Assembly: GCF_018860585.1 (NCBI RefSeq)
Contig: NZ_JAHKPR010000010.1
Span: 28,050 to 83,390, forward strand
Source: Colwellia sp. E2M01
GTDB taxonomy: Bacteria; Pseudomonadota; Gammaproteobacteria; Enterobacterales; Alteromonadaceae
Reading direction: 5' to 3'
DNA length: 55,341 nt
Below, piece after piece: positions 38,260 through 48,027 of this stretch (position 1 is the first letter of the stretch; the number at the start of each line of letters is the position of its first letter). The position numbers were made by a program, and so were the translations under genes. The notes beneath the pieces were generated by a model. It was given only the letters and a program-made list of their open reading frames with translations, made no database searches and had not been told where the DNA came from.

Positions 38260-38688
38260 TCACTTATAACTTAAAGGATTATTTTTACGCTGACGGAAAA
38301 ACTTAAGGTATAACCATTTCGCTAATACAAATAAACCTATGCCAATAACATCAGCAAAAAAGTCACCTAGCTCACCACTACGATACCCTAAAAATGATTG
38401 TCCAATTTCAGTGAGTGCCCCGTAAAAAACCAGTAAAGGGATGCAATAGGGCAAAGATAACTTAATAACTGAGTGACATACCCAAGTTAAAATAAAAAAG
38501 CTAGTCAGATGACCAATAGTATCAATGGCTGGAAATTTAAAAATGCGTTTTCTTAAAATATCAGGTAATAGCTCGTGGGCAAAAAGCAGTACGGTAAAGA
38601 TAATAATAACAGTAATGAAAAAATACGTGTGTTGGCGTGCTTGCACGAGAAATCTACAGTCAAATAAAAAGTGATCTGATATTAACAT
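38260..38688 (-). CDS. VanZ-like family membrane protein
   Basis: This is a 142-residue membrane protein with about four hydrophobic segments (around 22-40, 58-76, 78-96, 108-126). The VanZ-like pattern is seen in KFPAIDTIGHLTSFFILTW and the EIGQSFLGYRSGELGDFFADVIG motif. VanZ homologues are widespread; only the glycopeptide-resistance one has a known phenotype, and its mechanism is unclear. Nothing here suggests antibiotic resistance. It lies 40 bases upstream of the panE-like gene and could be co-transcribed with it. Confidence 0.85.
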   Translation of the reverse strand: MLISDHFLFDCRFLVQARQHTYFFITVIIIFTVLLFAHELLPDILRKRIFKFPAIDTIGHLTSFFILTWVCHSVIKLSLPYCIPLLVFYGALTEIGQSFLGYRSGELGDFFADVIGIGLFVLAKWLYLKFFRQRKNNPLSYK

Positions 38689-38909
38689 GTATTTTTACCT
38701 CTGCCTCGGCTTTTATTGGATTGCTGGCGGAGCAATTACTGAAAGAGAAAGAGCTTAATTAATTGGTTTAAGGCTATAGTTGCACCACGTAAAGCTAAAG
38801 GTATAATAGCAAAAATTAAATTTATTCAACTTATAACTAGTTATAGTCACTTTAATTTTACGGCAAGTAAATATTGAAGTGGGGCTAGATCAACACAAGA
38901 GAAACAATT

Positions 38910-39392
38910 ATGCCATCAATGGATATCGTATCAGAAACTGATTTAGAAGAAGTAAGAAATGCAGTCGACAATGCTAATCGTGAATTAACTACACGTTTTG
39001 ATTTTCGTGGAGTAGAAGCTAGTTTTGAATGGAAAAAGCCAAATGTAACCCTTAAAGCAGAAGGTGATTTTCAACTAAAGCAAATGTGCGACATGTTACG
39101 TAGTCAGTTAACTAAACGTGGTGTTGATGCGAAAGCGATGAACATTGAAACAGCTAGCGCTACCGGTAAAAACTGGAGCCAACAAGTTAACTTTAAAGAA
39201 GGTATTGAGCAAGACGTTGCTAAAAAGGTAGTAAAACTAATCAAAGCAGAAAAACTTAAAGTACAAGCAGCTATTCAAGGCGAGTCTGTTCGTGTAACTG
39301 GTAAAAAGCGTGATGATTTACAAGCGGTAATGCGTTTAGTTAAAACGGCAGAGTTAGAACAATCTTTCCAATTTAATAACTTTAAAGATTAA
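38910..39392 (+). CDS. YajQ family nucleotide-binding protein
   Basis: This 160-residue cytosolic protein starts [22 protein letters not shown] and contains the YajQ signatures [15 protein letters not shown] and [27 protein letters not shown]. Homologues in Xanthomonas bind cyclic-di-GMP and act as transcription co-regulators; E. coli YajQ has been reported to bind nucleotides or tRNA. Which role applies here is unknown. Length is typical. It is monocistronic. Confidence 0.93.
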   Translation: MPSMDIVSETDLEEVRNAVDNANRELTTRFDFRGVEASFEWKKPNVTLKAEGDFQLKQMCDMLRSQLTKRGVDAKAMNIETASATGKNWSQQVNFKEGIEQDVAKKVVKLIKAEKLKVQAAIQGESVRVTGKKRDDLQAVMRLVKTAELEQSFQFNNFKD

Positions 39393-39412
39393 TAGCGCGA
39401 CTCATACTAACA

Positions 39413-39444
39413 TTATGGTTTTATCACTCAGGGTAGAACCATAA
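39413..39444 (+). terminator. Possible terminator after yajQ
   Basis: The arms TTATGGTT and AACCATAA (8 of 8) enclose a 16-base loop. A T-run follows about 8 bases later. The AT-rich stem and long loop make it a weak candidate. Confidence 0.4.
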
Positions 39445-39581
39445 CATTCACTTTTTTATTGCGCTAATTTTGGGATTTTTAGTAAGTAACATAAATTATA
39501 TTTAATAATAAAAAAACTCTGTACCCTATACCCATATTGCTCTCTCGCTATTCACCATTAATAATACTTACAAAATCATTT

Positions 39582-39605
39582 AGACGTCTATACGTTTAAA
39601 CGTTG
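39582..39605 (+). promoter_or_regulatory. MetJ operator (three tandem met boxes) upstream of metA
   Basis: Three adjacent 8-base boxes match the MetJ consensus AGACGTCT: AGACGTCT (39582-39589, 8 of 8), ATACGTTT (39590-39597, 5 of 8) and AAACGTTG (39598-39605, 4 of 8). Tandem met boxes are the known binding mode of MetJ with S-adenosylmethionine. The site lies 69 bases before metA, so it should repress homoserine activation when methionine is plentiful. Confidence 0.8.
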
Positions 39606-39673
39606 ACATACATATCAATCCAAGTAACATTGTATTCCTCAATAAATACGTGCTTTTTTGTTAGGTGTCTATC

Positions 39674-40615
39674 ATGCCCATTAAAATTCCTGGTCAATTA
39701 CCCGCTTTGTCAATTCTCGATAATGAAAACATTTTCGTTATGTCTGAAGATCGCGCTGCGAGCCAAGAAATTCGCCCAATGCAAGTGGCTATTTTAAATT
39801 TAATGCCTAATAAAATAGAAACGGAAGTGCAAATTTTACGTATGTTGTCGAATACGCCATTACAAATTAATGTGGAGTTTGTGCGTATTCATAAAAACGT
39901 GTCTAAAAATACACCGAAAGAACATTTAGAAAACTTCTATTGTTTGTTTGATGACATTAAACATAAGCAATACGATGGCTTACTTATTACGGGCGCACCT
40001 TTAGCGCTGCTTGATTATACCGAAGTAAGTTATTGGGATAAAATATGCGAAGTATTTGACTGGGCAAATAAAAATGTAACCTCAACAATGTTTTCATGTT
40101 GGGCTGCTCACGCTGCTTTATATCATTATTACGGATTAAATCGTCATTTACGTAAAGATAAGCTTTTCGGTGTTTTTCAGCATACGCCGTTAGATAGTAA
40201 AGAAGAGCTTACACGCGGCTTTGATGAGAACTTTAATGTGCCACATTCTCGCTACGGTTATATCGACAAAGCCGACTACGAAAGTATTGATGAAATAAAT
40301 ATTTTAGCGGAGTCTCCAGAAGCTGGAGTTTATTTGGCTGCAAGTGAAGATAAACGTCAGGTGTACCTTATTGGTCATCCAGAATATGACACATCTACAT
40401 TACATGAAGAATTTTTACGCGATTGTAAAAAAGACAACACGACGAGCAAGCCTGTTAATTATTATCAAGATGATAATGTTGATAATGCGCCCGTTGGTAC
40501 TTGGCGAAGTCATGGTAGTTTACTTTACACAAACTGGCTTAATTACTATGTTTATCAAATGACACCGTACCAGTTAGACGCTGAACACATGACCGCAACG
40601 TTAAAAAATAAATAA
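39674..40615 (+). CDS. metA: Homoserine O-acyltransferase MetA
   Basis: MetA transfers succinyl (or acetyl) to homoserine, the first committed step of methionine synthesis. The 313-residue protein has the catalytic cysteine in FSCWAAHAALYHYYG near residue 142 and the His/Glu pair in LIGHPEYD near 235-237, plus EVQILRMLSNTPLQ. The frame is open to a GTG at 39665; the ATG at 39674 (MPIKIPGQLPAL) matches family starts. Whether succinyl-CoA or acetyl-CoA is used cannot be decided here. A MetJ operator lies upstream and metH downstream. Confidence 0.96.
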   Translation: MPIKIPGQLPALSILDNENIFVMSEDRAASQEIRPMQVAILNLMPNKIETEVQILRMLSNTPLQINVEFVRIHKNVSKNTPKEHLENFYCLFDDIKHKQYDGLLITGAPLALLDYTEVSYWDKICEVFDWANKNVTSTMFSCWAAHAALYHYYGLNRHLRKDKLFGVFQHTPLDSKEELTRGFDENFNVPHSRYGYIDKADYESIDEINILAESPEAGVYLAASEDKRQVYLIGHPEYDTSTLHEEFLRDCKKDNTTSKPVNYYQDDNVDNAPVGTWRSHGSLLYTNWLNYYVYQMTPYQLDAEHMTATLKNK

Positions 40616-40732
40616 AGTTTATAATGCATCAAATATAATCTCGTTGGTTAATAAATACCCCGAGACTTACTAATCGTTTATCAACAGCTTGATGACGATA
40701 GTGAACAACGAAAAAATTACTTGGATATCAAA

Positions 40733-43700
40733 ATGAAAAAACATGCTTCTTTCGCCTTATTTGAACAGCAACTTGCTAAAAATATATTAATTCTTGATGG
40801 TGCTATGGGTACCATGATCCAAGCATATAAATTTGAAGAGCAAGATTTCAGAGCTAATCGTTTTGCTGATTGGCACACTGATGTGAAAGGTAATAATGAT
40901 ATGTTAGTGCTTACTCAGCCTGACATAATCAAAGCTATTCATCTTGAGTATCTTGAAGCAGGCGCTGACATTCTTGAAACCAATACCTTTAACGCAACGA
41001 CTATTGCCATGGCCGATTACGACATGCAAGAGTACAGCGCTGAAATTAACCGAGAAGCCGCAAGAATAGCGCGTGAAGCGGCTGATGAATACACCAAAAA
41101 GAACCCAGAACGCCCACGTTTTGTGGCCGGTGTTTTAGGGCCAACAAACCGTACTTGTTCTATTTCACCTGATGTTAACGATCCTGCCTTTCGTAACGTA
41201 ACTTTTGATGAACTAAAAGATGCTTACATTGAATCAACTAAAGCCTTAATTGAAGGTGGCAGTGACATTATTTTAATCGAAACTATTTTCGATACACTTA
41301 ATGCAAAAGCAGCTATTTTTGCAGTAGAAACGGTTTTTGATGAATTAGGTGAACGTTTACCAGTAATGATCTCAGGCACAATTACTGATGCCTCAGGTCG
41401 AACCTTATCAGGTCAAACTACCGAAGCATTTTACAACTCACTTCGTCATGCTAAACCTGTTTCATTCGGTTTAAACTGTGCGTTAGGTCCAAATGAATTA
41501 CGCCAATATGTTGCTGAGCTAAGCCGAATTTGTGATACCGCCGTATCAGCGCATCCAAATGCAGGTTTACCAAATGCTTTTGGTGAGTATGACTTAATGG
41601 CTGATGAAATGACCACGCATATAGAAGAGTGGGCTAAGTCTGGCTTTTTAAACATTGTTGGTGGTTGTTGTGGAACCACGCCAGATCATATTCGTGCAAT
41701 GGCACAAAGTGTTGCTAACATTTCACCACGTAAAATTGAAGAGCGCCCAATAGCTTGTCGTTTATCAGGGTTAGAAGCCTTAACTATTCAGGAAGACAGC
41801 TTATTTGTTAACGTTGGTGAACGTACTAACGTTACTGGTTCAGCGATGTTTAAACGCTTAATTGTTGAAGAAAACTACGAACAAGCGATTTCAGTTGCTT
41901 TACAACAAGTAGAGAATGGCGCACAAATTATTGATATCAACATGGATGAAGGCATGTTGGATTCAAAATCCGCTATGGTACGCTTTTTAAATATGATTGC
42001 TGGCGAGCCTGATATTGCTAAAGTGCCAATCATGATTGATTCCTCTAAATGGGACATCATTGAAGCGGGCTTAAAATGCATTCAAGGTAAAGGTATTGTT
42101 AACTCCATCAGCTTAAAAGAAGGTGAAGAAAACTTCCGTGAGCAAGCTGAATTACTTCGTCGTTACGGCGCTGCAGTAATCGTGATGGCCTTTGATGAAG
42201 AAGGCCAAGCGGACACACGAGAGCGTAAATACGAAATTTGTCATCGTGCTTATCATATGTTGGTTGACGAAATTGGCTATCCACCAGAAGATATTATTTT
42301 CGATCCGAATATCTTTGCCGTGGCAACGGGTATTGATGAGCATAATAACTACGCGGTAGATTTTATTGAAGCGGTTGACGATATTAAGAAAAATTTACCA
42401 CACGCGATGATTTCGGGTGGGGTATCAAACGTATCTTTCTCATTCCGCGGTAACAACCCTGTTCGAGAAGCTATTCACGCGGTATTTTTATACTACGCCA
42501 TCAAAAATGGTATGGATATGGGTATTGTTAACGCTGGGCAACTTGCTATTTATTCAGACTTGCCTGAAAAGCTTAAACAAGCGGTAGAAGATGTTATTAA
42601 CAATAGCGATGACGGCGCTACCGAACGATTATTAGATATTGCCCAAGAATATCACGGACAAGCTGGCGGCCAAGCAGCTAAAACTGACATGGCATGGCGC
42701 GAATTACCCATTAATGAACGTTTAGCGCATGCACTTGTTAAAGGTATTAACGAATTTATTATTGAAGATACTGAAGAAGCACGACTTGCGGCAGACCGAC
42801 CTTTAGATGTTATTGAAGGTCCGTTAATGGATGGCATGAACGTGGTTGGTGATTTATTTGGCGCGGGCGAAATGTTTTTACCGCAAGTAGTAAAATCAGC
42901 GCGTGTTATGAAACAAGCTGTAGCACATTTAAACCCGTTTATTGAAGCTGAAAAAACCGAAGCAAGTAGTAACGGTAAAGTGTTATTAGCAACTGTTAAA
43001 GGCGATGTTCATGATATTGGAAAAAACATTGTTGGCGTTGTACTGCAATGTAATAACTACGAAATTATCGACCTAGGCGTAATGGTATCTTGCGATGATA
43101 TTTTACGCGTTGCTAAAGAAGAGAATGTCGATATTATCGGTTTATCTGGGTTAATTACTCCATCTCTTGATGAAATGGTGCATGTTGCTAAAGAAATGAA
43201 ACGTAATGAGTTTAAGTTACCATTACTTATTGGCGGCGCAACCACTTCTAAAGCACATACCGCTGTTAAAATAGAACCTCAATACGATGAGCCTGTTGTA
43301 TATGTTTCAAACGCATCGCGCGCGGTATCTGTGGTAAGTAACTTGTTATCAAGTGAACATAAAGAGCAGTTTCATATGAGCACTAAAGAAGAGTATGAAA
43401 AAGTTCGTGCCCGTCATTATAAAAAAGGCCCACGTTCAAGTTTAATTAGTCTTGAAGATGCGCGTGCTAATGCTACCGGAATTAACTTTGATGATTACAC
43501 TCCGACAAAACCAAATAAGTTAGGCGTAACCGTACTTGATAACCTTGATCTTAACGAGGTAAGAAATTACATCGATTGGACGCCATTTTTTATGACTTGG
43601 CAGTTATCAGGTAAATACCCACTTATTTTAAAACACGAAGTTATTGGCGGTGAAGCAACTAAGTTATTCAACGATGCTAACGCCATGCTTGATGACGTTA

Positions 43701-44425
43701 TTAATAATAAAAAACTTACAGCAAGAGCGGTATTTGGTCTATTTCCAGCAAATGCTAAGCAAGATGATATTGAACTTTATACTGATGAAAGTCGTAGCGA
43801 AAAATTAACGCGTTTACATCAATTACGTCAACAAAGTAAAAAACCAGCAGGACAGTTTAACCGTTGTTTAGCAGATTATATTGCCCCAGTTGAGTCAGGT
43901 ATTGAAGATTATGTAGGCGCGTTTGCGGTATCTGCTGGCTTTGGTGTTGAAGAACTAGTAAAAGCTTATGATGCTGAATTTGATGATTACAATTCAATAT
44001 TATTAAAAGCAGTTGCGGATAGATTAGCCGAAGCAAGTGCTGAATACTTACATGAAAAAGTACGTAAAGAATATTGGGGCTTTGCACCTGATGAAGATTT
44101 AGATAATGACGCGTTAATTCGTGAAAGTTACCAAGGTATTCGTCCTGCTCCTGGTTACCCTGCGTGCCCTGAGCATACCGAAAAAGGTTTAATTTGGGAG
44201 CTCTTAAACGTTAAAGAAAATATTGATATGGACTTAACCTCAAGCTATGCCATGTGGCCAGGTGCTGCGGTAAGTGGACTGTATTTCTCACACCCTGAGT
44301 CTAAATACTTTGCGGTAGCAAAAGTAGCGAAAGACCAAGTGATTGATTATGCAAACCGTAAAGGGATGACCTTAGAGCAAGCTGAGCGTTGGTTATCTGC
44401 TAACTTGGATTATGAGCCAGAGTAA
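40733..44425 (+). CDS. metH: Cobalamin-dependent methionine synthase MetH
   Basis: MetH transfers the methyl group of 5-methyltetrahydrofolate to homocysteine through methylcobalamin. The 1230-residue protein has all four modules: the homocysteine domain with zinc cysteines (about C247 in [10 protein letters not shown] and C310-C311 in [10 protein letters not shown]); the folate domain ([14 protein letters not shown]); the cobalamin domain with the ligand histidine at about H760 ([12 protein letters not shown]); and the C-terminal activation domain with [12 protein letters not shown]. The frame is open to a TTG at 40721; the ATG at 40733 is chosen. It lies about 117 bases after metA, possibly in the same transcript. 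Confidence 0.97.
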   Translation: MKKHASFALFEQQLAKNILILDGAMGTMIQAYKFEEQDFRANRFADWHTDVKGNNDMLVLTQPDIIKAIHLEYLEAGADILETNTFNATTIAMADYDMQEYSAEINREAARIAREAADEYTKKNPERPRFVAGVLGPTNRTCSISPDVNDPAFRNVTFDELKDAYIESTKALIEGGSDIILIETIFDTLNAKAAIFAVETVFDELGERLPVMISGTITDASGRTLSGQTTEAFYNSLRHAKPVSFGLNCALGPNELRQYVAELSRICDTAVSAHPNAGLPNAFGEYDLMADEMTTHIEEWAKSGFLNIVGGCCGTTPDHIRAMAQSVANISPRKIEERPIACRLSGLEALTIQEDSLFVNVGERTNVTGSAMFKRLIVEENYEQAISVALQQVENGAQIIDINMDEGMLDSKSAMVRFLNMIAGEPDIAKVPIMIDSSKWDIIEAGLKCIQGKGIVNSISLKEGEENFREQAELLRRYGAAVIVMAFDEEGQADTRERKYEICHRAYHMLVDEIGYPPEDIIFDPNIFAVATGIDEHNNYAVDFIEAVDDIKKNLPHAMISGGVSNVSFSFRGNNPVREAIHAVFLYYAIKNGMDMGIVNAGQLAIYSDLPEKLKQAVEDVINNSDDGATERLLDIAQEYHGQAGGQAAKTDMAWRELPINERLAHALVKGINEFIIEDTEEARLAADRPLDVIEGPLMDGMNVVGDLFGAGEMFLPQVVKSARVMKQAVAHLNPFIEAEKTEASSNGKVLLATVKGDVHDIGKNIVGVVLQCNNYEIIDLGVMVSCDDILRVAKEENVDIIGLSGLITPSLDEMVHVAKEMKRNEFKLPLLIGGATTSKAHTAVKIEPQYDEPVVYVSNASRAVSVVSNLLSSEHKEQFHMSTKEEYEKVRARHYKKGPRSSLISLEDARANATGINFDDYTPTKPNKLGVTVLDNLDLNEVRNYIDWTPFFMTWQLSGKYPLILKHEVIGGEATKLFNDANAMLDDVINNKKLTARAVFGLFPANAKQDDIELYTDESRSEKLTRLHQLRQQSKKPAGQFNRCLADYIAPVESGIEDYVGAFAVSAGFGVEELVKAYDAEFDDYNSILLKAVADRLAEASAEYLHEKVRKEYWGFAPDEDLDNDALIRESYQGIRPAPGYPACPEHTEKGLIWELLNVKENIDMDLTSSYAMWPGAAVSGLYFSHPESKYFAVAKVAKDQVIDYANRKGMTLEQAERWLSANLDYEPE

Positions 44426-44455
44426 TAAAAGAAGCTACATAAGCATTAATTAAAT

Positions 44456-44492
44456 AAAAAGCAGTTACTGATAAACAGTAACTGCTTTTTTT
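44456..44492 (+). terminator. Terminator of metH
   Basis: AAAAGCAGTTACTG and CAGTAACTGCTTTT form a strong stem with a short loop, followed by more T. It is about 30 bases after the metH stop and can also serve the convergent hpf gene. Confidence 0.92.
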
Positions 44493-44543
44493 ATACTTTT
44501 ACATTAGCTTATATTGAAGCTTTGATGGTTTAGAACAATAGCC

Positions 44544-44882
44544 TTACGGGGCTGCTTGATACATATCTGTTTGTGGTACAACAAACTTAGAATGGAATTT
44601 AGCGGATAATACACCTTTACGATGTGCTAGAGCTCTCTCTAGTTTCTTAGCAACTTTCGCGATAGCGGCATAAAGTTTTTTGTCTGACGCATTTACGGTA
44701 ACTTTTTCTCCTTCGTACAAGGTGGTTACTTCAAGTTTTTGCTGGTGTGGCTCAACGGTTATCGTTGAATCTAGCGTCATAATTGACGGATAATGTTTAG
44801 AGATTTTGGCGAACTTACTTTCGATAGACTGCTTGATACCTTCTGTAATTTCTACATGATGTCCAGAAACGTTAATCTTCAT
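44544..44882 (-). CDS. Ribosome hibernation factor (HPF/YfiA family)
   Basis: Members bind the 30S decoding region in stationary phase and silence or dimerise ribosomes. The 112-residue protein has the family fold, starting MKINVSGHHVEITEGIKQSI, with TLYEGEKVTVNASDKKLYAAI and a basic helix KVAKKLERALAHRKG. The frame is open to 44912, but the ATG at 44882 follows AGAGG at the right distance and matches known starts. It is slightly longer than E. coli HPF (95 residues) with a Gln/Ala-rich tail, closer to the length of YfiA (113 residues). HPF versus YfiA cannot be separated safely. Confidence 0.9.
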   Translation of the reverse strand: MKINVSGHHVEITEGIKQSIESKFAKISKHYPSIMTLDSTITVEPHQQKLEVTTLYEGEKVTVNASDKKLYAAIAKVAKKLERALAHRKGVLSAKFHSKFVVPQTDMYQAAP

Positions 44883-45099
44883 AATCTTACCTCTCGTTGT
44901 CATCTTAATCATTTACTTCAATTTCATAATCCTCCTCTTGTCATCAAAATGCAATAGTAAAATGCTAGATAAATGCAATTAAATGTAACTGGAAATTAAG
45001 ATACTTTTATTCGGGGTATGATGATTATTAGGGCATGAAAAATGCTTATCAGCTAGCTTTCAAAGATAGAATAGCAATAGGGCTTTTTGAGAATGGAAG

Positions 45100-45125
45100 A
45101 CGTAGGCAGGAATTTATTTTCGCTT
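45100..45125. repeat. Degenerate copy of a dispersed repeat
   Basis: It matches the thiI terminator repeat at 37134-37159 in 23 of 26 positions (starting ACGTAGGC). Two of the changed bases break the stem, so this copy is probably not an active terminator. An inverted, more diverged relative lies at 45145-45160. Confidence 0.6.
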
Positions 45126-45327
45126 ATTCATAAAGGTGCACTTTAGATCCCACCTACAACAAATAGTTACTTTGGCGGACTCGCCTGAAGTCAAATTTTT
45201 ATTTTAGACTCAATTGTTTATTTTAGACTCTATTGAATATTAGCTAAGTGATTTACAAAGGATACCAGATAATACACTTTAGGGATGACAGTGTTTAGTT
45301 TGATGATAATGGCAGAGGTAGGCGTGA

Positions 45328-45353
45328 ATTACGTTGCATAAATGCAACGTAAT
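45328..45353. repeat. Perfect hairpin with 12-base arms
   Basis: ATTACGTTGCAT and ATGCAACGTAAT flank a two-base loop. It follows a GTAGGCGTGAATT stretch that resembles the repeat at 37134. No T-run follows on either strand. It lies between the hpf leader and the 3' end of the S9 peptidase gene. Confidence 0.65.
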
Positions 45354-45380
45354 AGACAATGCATATCGTTTTGTTCATGC

Positions 45381-47849
45381 TTATTTAAAATGCCTATCAA
45401 AAAAATCAACAATAGTAGTATTTAAATGCATTTTCACTTTTTTACCATTCATACTGTGTTTACTCCCCGGATAAGTCATTAATTCAAATAACTTGCCTTC
45501 ATCTTGTAGAGCTTTCATTAACTTAGTTGAATGGGTAAAGAGTACATTGTCATCAGCCATGCCATGGTAAATCATTAATGGACCATTTAAGCCTGCAACA
45601 TAAGGAAGTACACTACTTGCCTCATAACCTGCAATATTGTCGCTAGGGTGATTTAAATAACGTTCAGTGTAATGAGTGTCGTATAAACGCCAATCAGTAA
45701 CAGGTGCACCACTAACTCCGGCTTTAAAGTACTCACCAGCTTTGAACATTGCCATTAATGTCATATAACCACCATAAGAATGGCCGTAAATACCAATACT
45801 GTCTTTATCAACATAAGAGAGAGATTGTAAATATTTTACTCCGCTAATTTGATCGCTAATTTCCAGTTGACCTAAACCTTCATAAATAGGAAATTCAAAA
45901 GCAGTACCGCGATGGTTAGTGCCTCTGTTATCTAATTGAAAAACAATATAACCTTGTTTTAATAAATACTGGGTTAGATCAAAGCCTTGCCATTTGTTAA
46001 TAACGTGTTGTGCTTGTGGACCACCATAAACATTAACGATCACAGGGTACTTTTTGCCTGGCACCATGTCTTTTGGTTTGTATAGCTTGTAATACAAAGT
46101 GGTTTTTTCATCTGCAGAGGTTATTGCCCCAAATTCAGGTGAAACTAAATCATCATAGTAAGGTGCAATAGGGTGAGTTGGGCTAACTTTGTTTTCGGTT
46201 AACCAAGTGAGTTGTTCACCATTAGCCGCATGTAAACTTACTTGCTCTGGCGTTGTTATATTTGAAAAGTTATCTATATAATTTTCATTGTTTTTGCTAA
46301 ACATAACCTGATGAACACCATTACGTTTGCTAATATTCTGCACATGTTCAGGAAACTTGCCACTAAGTGGTACTTTATATAAATGACTTTCAAGTGGTGT
46401 ATCAGCGCGGCCAGTAAAATAAACCCAGCCTTGTTTTTCGTCAATGGTTGCAAGTGAATCAACTACCCATTCACCTTTGGTTAATTGTGCAATAAGTTTA
46501 CCGTTGAGATTGTAATGGTACAAATGTTTGTAGCCATCTCGCTCAGAAGCCCAAATAAAGGTTTTATTATCTTTTAAAAACCTTAGATCATGATGTAGGT
46601 TAAGCCAATGGGTTGATGTTTCAGTCACTAGGGTGTTTTGACGACGATTTTTTAGGTTGTAACTTATTAACTTTAACGTTTTTTGATCACGACTTTGCCA
46701 CTGATACGATAAACGCTTACTATCGTTTAACCAATTGACTCTAGGTATATAGATATCTTTATTGTCGCCAGTATCAATAAATTGAATGTTGCCATCTTTA
46801 ATATCTATTATCGCCAGTTTTAAAGTGACGTTATCAGTGCCCGAAGTTGGGTATTTTTGTTCTATTAATGCTATTTCTTCAGCATATATTTCATTACGAA
46901 TAATAGTTTCTACCGGTGCATCATCAACTTGTAAAAAAGCGATATGTTTTTCATTAGGTGACCACCAATAGCCAGTCATGCGATCCATTTCTTCTTGGGC
47001 GACAAACTCACTCATACCGTTTTTAATCGATCCTTTGCCATCGCGGGTTAGTTGAGTTTCCTTACCTGAACTTATATTAAGGATATAAATATTTTGCGCG
47101 CGAATATAAGAAACAAAATTACCTTTGGGTGAAAACTTGATATCCGTTTCAAAGTCAGCAGTTTGCGTTAACTTTTTAGCGACTTGAGTTGCTATATGGT
47201 AATGGTAAATATCACCATTAATAGGAAATAATAAAGCGCTACCATCATCTGAAAATTGATATTCCATGATGCCAAAGCCATATACACGCTGGCGCTCGCG
47301 ACGAGATTTTTCTTCATCTGATAAAGTTTCAGAGCCGTCGAATAAGACTTGAGAGTCAACTAATAATTTATGCTCTTTACTTGCAAGGTTATATTCCCAT
47401 AAATCGTAATGATTTGAGTCTTCAGTTTTACCTTGTAAATAAGTGACGCGGCTACCATCAGGAGAAAACTGTAATGACTTAGGTGTTTGACCATTAAGTG
47501 ATGGCGAGCTATAGATGCGCTCAAGTGTTAATTCATTTGTTGTGTCATTTATTATTGGCATAACTGTTTTACCAGTGGTTTTGTCGGTGTTGTTAGAATT
47601 GGCGTTTTTTTCACTAAATTCTTGTTTTAACTGTGTAGTAACTGTTGCAATACTTTGCTTAGTACTTTTTTCTTTAGTGTCGACTTCTATGCTTTTTTCT
47701 ACGCTTGCTTCAGTATTTTTTTCAATAGCTATTTCGGTACTTATTTGGGGAGCTTCTTTTACTTCACTATCGGCTAATGCTTGTATATAAAATGAAGTTG
47801 ATAATAAACAAGTGAGTGAAAAAAGTATTTTAGTCATGATAAATTTCAT
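45381..47849 (-). CDS. Dipeptidyl-peptidase IV-type S9 peptidase
   Basis: This 822-residue exported serine peptidase has a signal peptide (about 1-26, ending IQALA). A Glu/Lys/Thr/Ser-rich low-complexity linker follows (about 28-95), then an eight-bladed propeller region and a C-terminal alpha/beta hydrolase domain. The catalytic triad is visible: Ser691 in GHSYGGYM, Asp766 in HGMADDNV and His798 in GSKHSMNG. The double Glu of DPP-IV (EFVAQEEMDR, near residues 275-285) supports cleavage of X-Pro dipeptides from peptide N termini. Such enzymes help marine bacteria use protein as food. The linker is unusual for the family. It is monocistronic. Confidence 0.92.
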   Translation of the reverse strand: MKFIMTKILFSLTCLLSTSFYIQALADSEVKEAPQISTEIAIEKNTEASVEKSIEVDTKEKSTKQSIATVTTQLKQEFSEKNANSNNTDKTTGKTVMPIINDTTNELTLERIYSSPSLNGQTPKSLQFSPDGSRVTYLQGKTEDSNHYDLWEYNLASKEHKLLVDSQVLFDGSETLSDEEKSRRERQRVYGFGIMEYQFSDDGSALLFPINGDIYHYHIATQVAKKLTQTADFETDIKFSPKGNFVSYIRAQNIYILNISSGKETQLTRDGKGSIKNGMSEFVAQEEMDRMTGYWWSPNEKHIAFLQVDDAPVETIIRNEIYAEEIALIEQKYPTSGTDNVTLKLAIIDIKDGNIQFIDTGDNKDIYIPRVNWLNDSKRLSYQWQSRDQKTLKLISYNLKNRRQNTLVTETSTHWLNLHHDLRFLKDNKTFIWASERDGYKHLYHYNLNGKLIAQLTKGEWVVDSLATIDEKQGWVYFTGRADTPLESHLYKVPLSGKFPEHVQNISKRNGVHQVMFSKNNENYIDNFSNITTPEQVSLHAANGEQLTWLTENKVSPTHPIAPYYDDLVSPEFGAITSADEKTTLYYKLYKPKDMVPGKKYPVIVNVYGGPQAQHVINKWQGFDLTQYLLKQGYIVFQLDNRGTNHRGTAFEFPIYEGLGQLEISDQISGVKYLQSLSYVDKDSIGIYGHSYGGYMTLMAMFKAGEYFKAGVSGAPVTDWRLYDTHYTERYLNHPSDNIAGYEASSVLPYVAGLNGPLMIYHGMADDNVLFTHSTKLMKALQDEGKLFELMTYPGSKHSMNGKKVKMHLNTTIVDFFDRHFK

Positions 47850-48027
47850 TGCTATCTCTTAGTTATCTAACTGAGCTCTTTTCCTTGCTCATTATGGTAA
47901 AAGCTTATTGTAAAAGTGAAAATGGAGTCGCTGATATTACCATAAACTCATATATCGCTTGTTCTTTTGTATATGTGTTTATGGTCACTTTATTTAATGG
48001 AGTTTTATTAATGCTACTTATTTAGAG

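Larger units (their letters stand above)
44883..45380. other. Repeat-rich intergenic region upstream of hpf
   Basis: About 500 bases hold the hpf promoter and leader. The part from 45060 to 45370 holds degenerate copies of a GTAGGCGGGAAT-type repeat and a perfect 12-base-arm hairpin, listed separately. No gene is seen. Confidence 0.5.
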
